Origin: Exilispira sp964581895
GTDB taxonomy: Bacteria; Spirochaetota; JAAYUW01
Direction of reading: 5' to 3'
Length of the DNA stretch: 64,000 nucleotides
Assembly: GCA_964581895.1 (NCBI GenBank)
Contig: CAZOPR010000002.1
Coordinates: 248,001 to 312,000 of the forward strand
The notes under the pieces were generated by a model. That model had not been told where the DNA came from and searched no databases. It worked only from the letters and a program-made list of their open reading frames with translations. Below, piece after piece: positions 17,363 through 25,121 of this stretch (within the stretch, counting starts at the first letter, position 1; each line of letters opens with the position of its first letter). A program made the translations under genes and the position numbers.

Positions 17363-18754
17363 TTAAACTGAATCTTCTTGATTTGATTCAATTAATTTTT
17401 TTATAAGGTTTGGCTCATCTATTGCAAGGATTTCTTTTTCTTTTGAGTAAGTAACTTTTCCTAAAATTTTAGGAATTGGTTTAACATATTTACATCTTGT
17501 ATAGATTACTGAAGCTTTGCCGGCATTTTTCCCTTTAGAAAAGTGTATTGCAAATGTTGAGGCGATTTTTATATCATCATTTGTCAAATTTTCATCCAAT
17601 AAAATGATAAAAGGTCCTTGATAATCTCTAACATGAAACCACCAGAAATTTCCCTTCCCAAATTTTTTTAATATCTCATTATTCCCGATTGATGATTTTC
17701 CAAAAACAAGTTTTTTACCATTTTCTAAAGTAATAATATTATACAAAGAACTTTTTTCTTTTTTTATTTGTTGATTTAATTTTCCTTCTTTTATTTCATC
17801 TTCTTTAGATAAAATCTTGTATGGGTTAATTTCATTATTTTCTACTTTTTTCTTATTTTCATTTAGTATCTCAATCTTTTTATTAAGTTCTTCAATCTGG
17901 CTCTTAAAGTTATTTATGAATTGCGTAAGTTGTTCTTTTTTCCTTAATTGTTTTTTGTAAAGTTCATAAAAATACTGCGCATTTTCCACTGCAGTTTTAT
18001 TTTCAATATATTTTATCTTTAGTTTTTCTTTTATCTTGTTTATATCATTTAAGTTTTGTAAGATAAGATCAGCTGTTTCTTTATAAGAAAAAGGATTTAC
18101 ATTTTCTAATTCTTCAACTAAACTTTCAAGATATTGATTTTTTTTAATCAATTCATTTCTTATTAAAGTTATTTCACTTTCAATCTTTTCTATACTTATT
18201 TTTTTTAAATAAAAATTGGTGATTTTTTCTGTAAAAGTGATTTGTGGATTTAAGTTAAATTCTTCTCTTATTGAGAACTCTTTTTGAGTTTTGCTTCCAA
18301 GCCCAATATATTTATTTCCTTCTTTTTCAATTCTTTTTTCTCCAGATCTATTATGAAGTACAGAAAGTATATTGTTTTCATTATTTATTAAAAAAATATT
18401 TCCATTTTTACCAAGAAGTTCTGCAATTATTTTGAAATTATCAAAAACAAAATATAAAATTCTATCATTTTTTTCAGAATAAAAATCCTTTACAGTAAGA
18501 CCATCTAAATATTTTCTTGCAACCATTGTGAAATGATATGGATTTTTAGGTGCCTTATGCCAAAAATTTCCAGTTCCTAAAAATGTATTTTTAGGGTCAA
18601 TAAAAATTATGATAGATAAGTCTTTATTTTGTTTTCTAAACTCAATCGTTAAAGCATTTTTTGAATATTGGGTTATCTTTTTACAATTAGAGCCAATTAT
18701 GAAATCTTTAAGTTCTGATACTATCTTTTCGAGTTCTGCATAATTTATTGACAT
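17363..18754 (-). CDS. NFACT family protein (RqcH-like)
   Basis: The protein has an N-terminal NFACT-N domain (about 1-170), a central coiled-coil region (about 180-320) and a C-terminal NFACT-R domain (about 335-445) with NFWWFHVRDYQGPFIIL, the RNA-binding signature. RqcH binds obstructed 50S subunits and directs C-terminal alanine tailing of stalled chains. At 463 aa it is about 100 residues shorter than typical RqcH, and the HhH part between NFACT-N and the coiled coil seems reduced, so full activity is not assured. It starts 9 bp after the SPOR-protein gene. Confidence 0.8.
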   Translation of the reverse strand: MSINYAELEKIVSELKDFIIGSNCKKITQYSKNALTIEFRKQNKDLSIIIFIDPKNTFLGTGNFWHKAPKNPYHFTMVARKYLDGLTVKDFYSEKNDRILYFVFDNFKIIAELLGKNGNIFLINNENNILSVLHNRSGEKRIEKEGNKYIGLGSKTQKEFSIREEFNLNPQITFTEKITNFYLKKISIEKIESEITLIRNELIKKNQYLESLVEELENVNPFSYKETADLILQNLNDINKIKEKLKIKYIENKTAVENAQYFYELYKKQLRKKEQLTQFINNFKSQIEELNKKIEILNENKKKVENNEINPYKILSKEDEIKEGKLNQQIKKEKSSLYNIITLENGKKLVFGKSSIGNNEILKKFGKGNFWWFHVRDYQGPFIILLDENLTNDDIKIASTFAIHFSKGKNAGKASVIYTRCKYVKPIPKILGKVTYSKEKEILAIDEPNLIKKLIESNQEDSV

Positions 18755-18763
18755 AATGTTTTT

Positions 18764-19510
18764 CTAATTCTGGATTATTATTGGAGATACTGTGCTTTCT
18801 ATCGATTTTATCTTATTGATAAGTGCAATTGCATCTTTTTTATCAGTAAATTTTCCACTTCTAATCCTATAATAATATTTACCATCTATTTCAGTTATGA
18901 CAATATAACATGGAATACCTGCTTTTTCAAGTTTGTTTTTAAGAGATATTGCTTTATCAAAATCTGTAAATGAGGCTATCTGAATTACATAAGTAATACT
19001 TGATGTTTTACTATTTGCAGTCTTGCTACTGCTACTTTTAATTGTCTGAGAAGTTGCATTTGCCTTTTCTGATTCAGTTTTGATTTCATTTTTTGTATTG
19101 GAAGAACTGACATTACTATTTTGAGAAGATGTGCCGCTTGAAGATAGAGCTGTTATTGAAGGATTTGTCAATATTTGGAATGAACTATTCTCGCTATTCT
19201 GGCTATTTTGAATTGTATTATCTGATTCAGTACTATCTATTTGAGTGTTATCTATATTTTGCTGGTTTTCAGTACTTAAAACTAAATTTTGATTATCTTG
19301 TTCTTGACTTTGAAATTGAGATTTCTTATCGGTTTCATTTGAAAAGTTTATCTTATTATTTTGAAAATATGAAATAACTATATAAGCGCTAATTGCAACA
19401 GATAAAAGTAAAATAAATACTATCGCAATAATTTTTAGTGTTTGCAGGCTATTATCAGAATTGTTTCTTTTCATTCTTTCATTATTTTCAAAATTTTCAT
19501 TTTTATCCAT
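18764..19510 (-). CDS. SPOR domain membrane protein
   Basis: The 248-aa protein has a short cytoplasmic N-terminus, one membrane helix (about 25-47), a long Ser/Thr/Asn/Gln-rich periplasmic linker (about 50-170), and a C-terminal SPOR domain (about 172-248; YVIQIASFTD and YYYRIRSGKF). SPOR domains bind denuded glycan strands at division septa, so it probably acts in cell division or envelope constriction. AAGG precedes the ATG. Confidence 0.9.
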   Translation of the reverse strand: MDKNENFENNERMKRNNSDNSLQTLKIIAIVFILLLSVAISAYIVISYFQNNKINFSNETDKKSQFQSQEQDNQNLVLSTENQQNIDNTQIDSTESDNTIQNSQNSENSSFQILTNPSITALSSSGTSSQNSNVSSSNTKNEIKTESEKANATSQTIKSSSSKTANSKTSSITYVIQIASFTDFDKAISLKNKLEKAGIPCYIVITEIDGKYYYRIRSGKFTDKKDAIALINKIKSIESTVSPIIIQN

Positions 19511-19611
19511 TAGATTGCCTTATCTAAGATTTTTATAAATAATATTTTTGATTTTATATATTATAATTTCGGTCAATTTTAAAAATTATCAAAAAGATGA
19601 CTATTTCAAAA

Positions 19612-20343
19612 TCAAACTATCTTATGCTTTTTATAAGAAAAAAAATCTTCTTCTATAAGATTTAACTCCTGCAAAACTATTTTTCTTTTATTTGTTGCAA
19701 GAACAAAATCATCTAAACTATGTGAGTCTGAGCCAAAAGTAAAAAGAAAACCATTTTTGTTTTTATAAATCTCGATAAGTTTTTTCCAGAACTTAAAAGA
19801 GATTTCTTTATATGATGAAAGGAAATTTTCAATATTAATTTCTAGGGAAATCCTGTTTTTTATTATAATATCTAAAATTTTTTCAATATAGAAAAAAGAG
19901 TTTTGCTCAAAATTATCAAAAAAAGATTCGGCAAAATTTGAATATCTTAATGGAAAGTCGATATGTGCTATAGAATCAATTCTATCTAAATCTTTACTTT
20001 CTGAAAGTAATTTGTAAAAATTTATATAATAATCTATAGGCGTTTTTGAATTTTGATGAAAAGAGCATAAAATAAAATCAAGTTCATTATATATCTTTAT
20101 ATTTAAATTGGAAATCTTATTTATCTCTATCTCAATTCCAGCAAACACATTTATTTGCTTACCTATATTAAACTTTTTTATATTTTGAAGGTAATTACTT
20201 AAAAATTCATCTGATTCTAAAATCATATCATGTTCTGTAAAACAAAGAGAGCTATAGCCAGAGTTGTTAGCAAAAACAACATATTTTTCAATAGGAGTGG
20301 AACTATCGAAAGAAAAATTTGAGTGAATGTGAAAATCGTTCAT
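19612..20343 (-). CDS. PHP domain phosphoesterase (histidinol-phosphatase-like)
   Basis: The 243-aa protein has all PHP metal motifs: DFHIHS at residues 3-8, TEHD near 38, CSFHQ near 94, AHIDFP near 117 and GSDSH near 217. The nearest well-known family is HisK-type histidinol phosphatase, but no histidine genes are adjacent, so the substrate is open. AGGA lies four bases before the ATG. It is divergent from the diaminopentanoate dehydrogenase gene. Confidence 0.82.
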   Translation of the reverse strand: MNDFHIHSNFSFDSSTPIEKYVVFANNSGYSSLCFTEHDMILESDEFLSNYLQNIKKFNIGKQINVFAGIEIEINKISNLNIKIYNELDFILCSFHQNSKTPIDYYINFYKLLSESKDLDRIDSIAHIDFPLRYSNFAESFFDNFEQNSFFYIEKILDIIIKNRISLEINIENFLSSYKEISFKFWKKLIEIYKNKNGFLFTFGSDSHSLDDFVLATNKRKIVLQELNLIEEDFFSYKKHKIV

Positions 20344-20392
20344 ATTATCCTAATTTGTTCTTTTTTTAAGTTAACCATTTTTATAAATTTCG

Positions 20393-20450
20393 TAAATTTA
20401 TAAAAATACAAAGACTCAAACTTAAAATTTAGCTAAATTTATAAAAATAC
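20393..20450. repeat. 17-bp direct repeat in the divergent PHP/ord spacer
   Basis: TAAATTTATAAAAATAC occurs at 20393-20409 and again at 20434-20450, immediately upstream of the candidate promoter at 20451. It could be a regulator binding pair or another short duplication. Confidence 0.8.
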
Positions 20451-20478
20451 TTGCCAATAGAAAATTTATGATTAAAAT
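20451..20478 (+). promoter_or_regulatory. candidate promoter of the diaminopentanoate dehydrogenase gene
   Basis: TTGCCA (20451-20456), a 16-nt spacer and TAAAAT (20473-20478; five of six matches to TATAAT). This gives a leader of about 43 nt before the ATG at 20528. Confidence 0.5.
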
Positions 20479-20527
20479 AAGTAAAAGTTATAAAAGATAA
20501 CTTCATTTTAATAATTTGGAGGATATT

Positions 20528-21595
20528 ATGGGAAATCTTCATGATATTTATGATGAACAGCAAACTGGCGACAAAATCAGAGTTGTCCAGTGGGGAACAG
20601 GTGCTATGGGAAGTGGGATGGTTAAAATGATGCTCCATAAAAAAGATATCGAGCTTGTTGGAGTCATCTCTAAAAGAGCAGCAGCAGCTGGTTTTAAGGA
20701 TATCGGTGAATTCCTTAACATTGGAAAAATAGGGGTTCCTGTTTACTCAGATCCAGAAGATATTATTACTGCTGAAAAATGTGATGTTGTCATTCATGCT
20801 ACAAAATCTTTTGTTAAAGATGTTTTTGATGATTTGAAATTTATAGCAGAAAGAGGTGTCGATTGTATTACCATTGCCGAAGAGATGGCATATGCCTGGC
20901 AGCAGCAGCCAGAACTTGCAGAAAAGCTTGATGAAATTGCAAGCGAAAATTCAACAGTTATCCTTGGCACTGGTATTAATCCTGGTTTCGTTTTAGATAG
21001 TCTTATAGTTATGCTTACAGGAGCATGCATAAAGGTTGATAGGATTGAAGCAAGTAGAATAAATGACCTTTCTCCTTTTGGAAAAACAGTTATGGAAACT
21101 CAGGGTGTTGGAACAACTGTTGAACAGTTTAATGATGGCATAAAAAAAGGAACTATAGTTGGACATATTGGATTTCCTGAATCTATAAGAATGATTGCAG
21201 ATGCTCTTGGTTGGGAGATTACAAGAATTGAACAGACAAGAGAACCTATTGTCTCAAAGGTTTATCGAGAAACCCCTGTTGTTAAAGTTCAGCCAGGCAT
21301 GGTTGCAGGTTGCAAACATATCGGTATAGGATACGATGCAAAAGGGAATGAAAAAATAAAATTGATTCACCCTCAACAGATTCATCCACATCTTGAAGGT
21401 GTTGAAACTGGCGATTATATAAATATATATGGCGATCCAGAAATCCATTTTGCAAACAAACCAGAAATTCCTGGTGGAAAAGGGACCATTGCAACAACTG
21501 TAAATATGATACCTGCTGTTTATTATAGTGAAAGATCTGGACTTTTATCGATGCTTGATTTTGAAATTCCAAGATCTATACCTGATAAAGATTAA
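20528..21595 (+). CDS. ord: 2,4-diaminopentanoate dehydrogenase
   Basis: The 355-aa NAD(P)-dependent oxidoreductase has a Rossmann start (VVQWGTGAMGSGMVKMML) and the fold of dihydrodipicolinate reductase-like proteins. The sequence (GVDCITIAEEMAYAW, GTGINPGFVLDSL) matches the enzyme that oxidatively deaminates 2,4-diaminopentanoate to 2-amino-4-oxopentanoate in anaerobic ornithine degradation; a 3,5-diaminohexanoate substrate in lysine fermentation is an alternative. The other pathway genes are outside the window. ATG 20528 follows TGGAGG by five bases; TTG 20516 lies upstream of that site and is rejected. Its codons are less AT-extreme than those of its neighbours, as in a highly expressed gene. 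Confidence 0.85.
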   Translation: MGNLHDIYDEQQTGDKIRVVQWGTGAMGSGMVKMMLHKKDIELVGVISKRAAAAGFKDIGEFLNIGKIGVPVYSDPEDIITAEKCDVVIHATKSFVKDVFDDLKFIAERGVDCITIAEEMAYAWQQQPELAEKLDEIASENSTVILGTGINPGFVLDSLIVMLTGACIKVDRIEASRINDLSPFGKTVMETQGVGTTVEQFNDGIKKGTIVGHIGFPESIRMIADALGWEITRIEQTREPIVSKVYRETPVVKVQPGMVAGCKHIGIGYDAKGNEKIKLIHPQQIHPHLEGVETGDYINIYGDPEIHFANKPEIPGGKGTIATTVNMIPAVYYSERSGLLSMLDFEIPRSIPDKD

Positions 21596-21766
21596 TTTTT
21601 ATAGCTGTTTTATTTTTGAAACTATTTTAATTTTTTAACTTTTTAAATTTTAAAATTAAAATTGGAGTTAAAATTATAATTAAAATAGTTGATTCAATTA
21701 AGCAGACTAAACAAATAAGTAGATTAATGTAAAACTTAAATTTTTGATATCTTGAAAAAATATTTG

Positions 21767-21806
21767 GGGGCTTTTCTTATTGAAATAGGGAAAGTCCCTT
21801 TTTTTT
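21767..21806 (+). terminator. rho-independent terminator upstream of rimI
   Basis: GGGGCTTTTC (21767-21776) pairs with the stretch ending GAAAGTCCC (to 21798), allowing G-U pairs, around an AT-rich loop. Eight T follow (21799-21806). It ends transcription from ord; the spacer 21596-21766 holds no gene that I can see. Confidence 0.75.
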
Positions 21807-21812
21807 AAGATG

Positions 21813-21840
21813 TTGATATAAAAAAATTTTGAAATATAAT
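21813..21840 (+). promoter_or_regulatory. promoter placing rimI transcription start at its ATG
   Basis: TTGATA (21813-21818), a 16-nt spacer and a perfect TATAAT (21835-21840). Initiation seven bases downstream would fall at 21847, next to the ATG at 21848, so the mRNA would be leaderless. Confidence 0.55.
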
Positions 21841-21847
21841 AATAACA

Positions 21848-22372
21848 ATGCAGAAAAAAAAAGAATCATTAATGAATTTAGCCAATGAAATAGATGTTTT
21901 ACATCTTCCAAATTTTTTATTAAAAAGATTAAAGGTATTAAATGCCTCTGAAAAGGATTTAGAACCAATACAAAACTTAGAATCTATTATTTTTGAAAAT
22001 CCATGGCATATGTTTGATTTTACATTTTTTTATTCTGTCTGTTCATTTAAAGTCGTGAAAATCAAAGATTTTATTGTTGGTTATACGATATTCAGGTTTG
22101 AGAGAGATTATAAAAACAAAAAGAAGATCTGCCATCTTTTGAAAATAGGTGTTCATCCTGAATTTCAGCATATGGGAGTCGGATCAATTCTTATTAAAGA
22201 TATGATTTACAATATGAGAAAAAATAAAACAAAAATAGTTTATCTTGAAGTTAGAGAAGGAAATAAAAATGCAATTTCATTCTATGAAAAAAAAGGATTT
22301 TTTAAAGGAAAACTTGTTGAAAACTATTATGAGAATCAAGAATCAGCTTATATGATGATAAAGATTTTTTAA
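21848..22372 (+). CDS. rimI: GNAT acetyltransferase (RimI-like)
   Basis: The 174-aa protein has the GNAT acetyl-CoA site (HPEFQHMGVGSILIKDM, the Q/RxxGxG/A pattern) and the NAISFYEKKGF motif typical of RimI, which acetylates the N-terminus of ribosomal protein S18. ENPWHMFDF near residue 55 is also RimI-like. No ribosome binding site precedes ATG 21848, or the internal ATG nine codons later, while a strong promoter ends at 21840. The gene runs into a signal-peptide barrel gene 12 bp downstream. Confidence 0.82.
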   Translation: MQKKKESLMNLANEIDVLHLPNFLLKRLKVLNASEKDLEPIQNLESIIFENPWHMFDFTFFYSVCSFKVVKIKDFIVGYTIFRFERDYKNKKKICHLLKIGVHPEFQHMGVGSILIKDMIYNMRKNKTKIVYLEVREGNKNAISFYEKKGFFKGKLVENYYENQESAYMMIKIF

Positions 22373-22384
22373 AAGGATCTGGTA

Positions 22385-23053
22385 ATGAAAAAAAATCATT
22401 TTATTTTATTTAGTCTAATCCTTGTTTTTTTATCTTTAATTTTTATATCTTCTATCATGGTTTATGCCCAAACTGGGCTTTTTCCTTCGCTACCTTCTAT
22501 ATCTTTTGGAGCTGATTACGGCTCTTTGATGCAAGAAGAAGATGATGAAGAATGGCAGGAGTACACAATAACCAAATTATATGCCAAGATAACCCAAGAA
22601 ATATACAATGGGATTTTTTATATAGCAGAAGGTTATTATGCAACTTATGATTTTACTAATAATGATCTTGATAAAAATGTTTGGGCTCTATACAATTATA
22701 TAAGGATAAAAACCTTTCCTTCATTTATAATAAATCTTGTAGTAGGGTTTAAATCTACTGATTATTTATCTACCCATCCAGATTATTCATTTTTCAAATT
22801 TGGAGCAAACATAAAATATCGCTTTGCAAAATATTCATATTTTTACATAAGCTATGCTTATTACAATAGAGATGCAACAACTGATTATAACCTTCATTAT
22901 CTATATCTAAGCCTTAATATGCCAATCTGGCTTTTTAACTTTTCCTTTTATGCAAAATTCGACTATAAAGTATATACAAGCTTGAATACAAATTTTAAGT
23001 TTATGATTGGATTTGATTTAACTTTTGATTTAAATTATCTGGTAACTGAGTAA
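22385..23053 (+). CDS. outer-membrane beta-barrel-like protein of unknown function
   Basis: The 222-aa protein has a signal peptide (about 1-30, ending in VYAQ), a short acidic stretch (EEDDEEW) and then alternating aromatic/polar strands typical of a small beta barrel (for example YSYFYISYAYYNRD). I do not recognise a family. It lies 12 bp after rimI and may be cotranscribed. Its 3' end overlaps the convergent gene at 23035 by 19 bp. Confidence 0.65.
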   Translation: MKKNHFILFSLILVFLSLIFISSIMVYAQTGLFPSLPSISFGADYGSLMQEEDDEEWQEYTITKLYAKITQEIYNGIFYIAEGYYATYDFTNNDLDKNVWALYNYIRIKTFPSFIINLVVGFKSTDYLSTHPDYSFFKFGANIKYRFAKYSYFYISYAYYNRDATTDYNLHYLYLSLNMPIWLFNFSFYAKFDYKVYTSLNTNFKFMIGFDLTFDLNYLVTE

Positions 23054-23727
23054 AAAATTACATATCCCTTAATTCTTACATAAATTATAGAACTTGAGAA
23101 CCTATATTGTGGCATTTCAACAAGATTGAAATATCCATTTATTTCAAAAATATAATTGTTTCCATAACTTTTTATTACTGCATTTATTATGCAATCTTTA
23201 ACTGCTTCAAAAAGAACATCTTCTGTTATGCGATCTATTGAGTTGATTTTATCAAAAAAAGAAAAACTTGCTTCGCCTTGAATCAAATTCCCATTGACCT
23301 CTGTAACTCTTTTAACTTTATTTCTAATATAGTCGGTGATTGTAATTAAAGATGTTTTGGAAATATAGTAACCATTTTCTGATGAAATAGAATAAGGGAT
23401 TAAATCATATTTAATAAATTCTTTTTTGAACTCTGTAGAAACTTCAAACCCTTTCGACCTTAAACTTCTTCTATGAGTAAAAGAAATCCCATTTAAAAGA
23501 AGATTTGCAATAATTTGCTGGTTTTCCTCTATTTTTTTCTCTATTTCTTCATTTGTATAAGTCTTATTTGCCTTGTCTGAAAAGAAAGAAAGGTATTGGT
23601 TAGGATTAATAAAATAGCCTGTAACAGGAATTTTATCAAGTTTATCTATTTGAAAAATATTAAAACTAAAAAAAATTGAAAAAAGCATTAAAGAAAAAAA
23701 TAAAAAAATGCAAATTTTAATTTTCAT
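23035..23727 (-). CDS. secreted protein of unknown function
   Basis: The 230-aa protein has an N-terminal hydrophobic signal (about 1-25) and a mixed alpha/beta mature part. The C-terminal two thirds (about 110-225) contain a repeated strand-helix pattern reminiscent of LPP20-type envelope proteins (EASFSFFDKINS, EAVKDCIINAV), but I cannot assign it. It is the last gene of a minus-strand run that includes a lipoprotein, coaX and murB. Confidence 0.6.
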   Translation of the reverse strand: MKIKICIFLFFSLMLFSIFFSFNIFQIDKLDKIPVTGYFINPNQYLSFFSDKANKTYTNEEIEKKIEENQQIIANLLLNGISFTHRRSLRSKGFEVSTEFKKEFIKYDLIPYSISSENGYYISKTSLITITDYIRNKVKRVTEVNGNLIQGEASFSFFDKINSIDRITEDVLFEAVKDCIINAVIKSYGNNYIFEINGYFNLVEMPQYRFSSSIIYVRIKGYVIFYSVTR

Positions 23728-23776
23728 ATGTTTATAACTTATTTTAATTTTAATTTTTTTTTTAATTTTAATTTTT

Positions 23777-24184
23777 TTAATGTTTGGAAAATTTCATTAT
23801 TTTCATTTTACCATCTACTTTTTTAAATCTCCACCAAGGAGTATCTTCAATGACTCCATCTTTTCGTATAAACTGAAATTTCATTGCAATCTCATCATTA
23901 TCAAATTTTTCAACTGCTAATACCTTTATTCCTTTAATTTTTTTAAAGGTATCAACTACTACATTGAATTGCTCACTATCTTTATTGGATGCAATGTCTT
24001 TTGCGTAATTTGAAAAGGATTCAAGTGCAGCGCCAGTTAAAAGATTCTGATATATTTTTTCGAATTTTGCTGATTTTGAATAAGATATATATTTATTTAT
24101 TACGCTGACACATTGTTGTTCTTCAGAGCAGGAAAAAAAGATAAAAAGAAAAAGAATCGCAAAAATTATTGAAAATTTTTTCAT
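23777..24184 (-). CDS. lipoprotein, NTF2/DUF4878-like
   Basis: A 135-aa lipoprotein with lipobox FFSC at about residues 16-19. The mature domain has a helix-rich first half (INKYISYSKSAKFEKIYQNLL) and a final beta sheet ending TPWWRFKKVDGKMKIMKF, the pattern of small NTF2-like lipoproteins. The function is unknown; the protein should be anchored in the inner or outer membrane. Confidence 0.7.
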   Translation of the reverse strand: MKKFSIIFAILFLFIFFSCSEEQQCVSVINKYISYSKSAKFEKIYQNLLTGAALESFSNYAKDIASNKDSEQFNVVVDTFKKIKGIKVLAVEKFDNDEIAMKFQFIRKDGVIEDTPWWRFKKVDGKMKIMKFSKH

Positions 24185-24220
24185 AATAATCCTAAAATCA
24201 TTTGTTTTAATGATTATCGA

Positions 24221-25102
24221 TTATGTATTAGAATTTTTAATCTTAAATTTTAAGTAAGATTTCAAACCAGATAAAACAGCATTTTCATCAATAATTATTT
24301 CAATATTTTCAAGTTTATCTTTTATAAGTTCATATATTAAATGACTATCTCCACCAGTTAAAATTATTTTAGGTCTAATCACTTTTTCCTTATAATTCTT
24401 TTCGATTTTATTTATAAAAAGATCGTAAGAATGAATAATAAAGCCGGTGAATAAATTGTATATTCCAGATAAAATCGAATCTTTTGTTGAAAAGCCAAAA
24501 AGCTCATTTTTAATTTTATTTATATTTTCTTTTTCAGAAATATCTTTAGACTTTATAAGAGGCAATTGCCTGGTTTTATAGAATAAAGATTTAACTGAAA
24601 GGTTTATACCAGATGCTATACAACCACCTTCATATTTTGATTTATGCATCGTATCTATTGTTAGTGCCGTTCCACTATCTATTGCAAATATTGTATCTTT
24701 TGGGTATTTTTCAAAGATGTAGTATAAAATTGATAATCTATCATCTCCGTAAGAAGTTATCGGGTCATAGAAAAATTGAAAACTTATATTTTTATTTTCA
24801 TTAAATTTATCGATGCTATTAGTTTTATCAATATAGTTTGTTCTATCAAAATATTTAACTCTATCAAAAAAAATATCTTTTTTTAAAATTGTTTTTACTT
24901 TTTTTATTAAATCATCTGTTTCTTTTCCTCTAACTGATGAATAGACAAGATATTTAATCTGGTATCTTTTTTGGGTATTTTTTATATAATTGATAAGAGA
25001 ATCGGTTTTTTTAAATGATTTAATACTTACAAAAAAATCAGTTTCTAACTGTGTAAGTCCAACTTTAATTCTTGAGTTGCCAATATCTAAAAGCATTAAC
25101 AT
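24221..25102 (-). CDS. coaX: type III pantothenate kinase
   Basis: The 293-aa enzyme phosphorylates pantothenate as the first step of coenzyme A synthesis. It has LDIGNSRIKVG (residues 5-15), YGDDRLS near 118, the phosphate motif AIDSGTALTID (140-150), and GGCIASGINLS. It is longer than the usual 255-260 aa because of a four-fold hexapeptide repeat at about residues 79-102. ATG 25102 is preceded by AAAGGGAAA. The type III enzyme is insensitive to CoA feedback in other bacteria. Confidence 0.92.
   Translation of the reverse strand: MLMLLDIGNSRIKVGLTQLETDFFVSIKSFKKTDSLINYIKNTQKRYQIKYLVYSSVRGKETDDLIKKVKTILKKDIFFDRVKYFDRTNYIDKTNSIDKFNENKNISFQFFYDPITSYGDDRLSILYYIFEKYPKDTIFAIDSGTALTIDTMHKSKYEGGCIASGINLSVKSLFYKTRQLPLIKSKDISEKENINKIKNELFGFSTKDSILSGIYNLFTGFIIHSYDLFINKIEKNYKEKVIRPKIILTGGDSHLIYELIKDKLENIEIIIDENAVLSGLKSYLKFKIKNSNT
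24797..24868 (-). repeat. four 18-bp repeats inside coaX
   Basis: Four consecutive degenerate 18-bp units encode FDRVKY, FDRTNY, IDKTNS and IDKFNE (residues 79-102). This makes an in-frame insertion in an otherwise standard enzyme. Confidence 0.75.
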
Positions 25103-25121
25103 GATATTTCCCTTTGATTAA

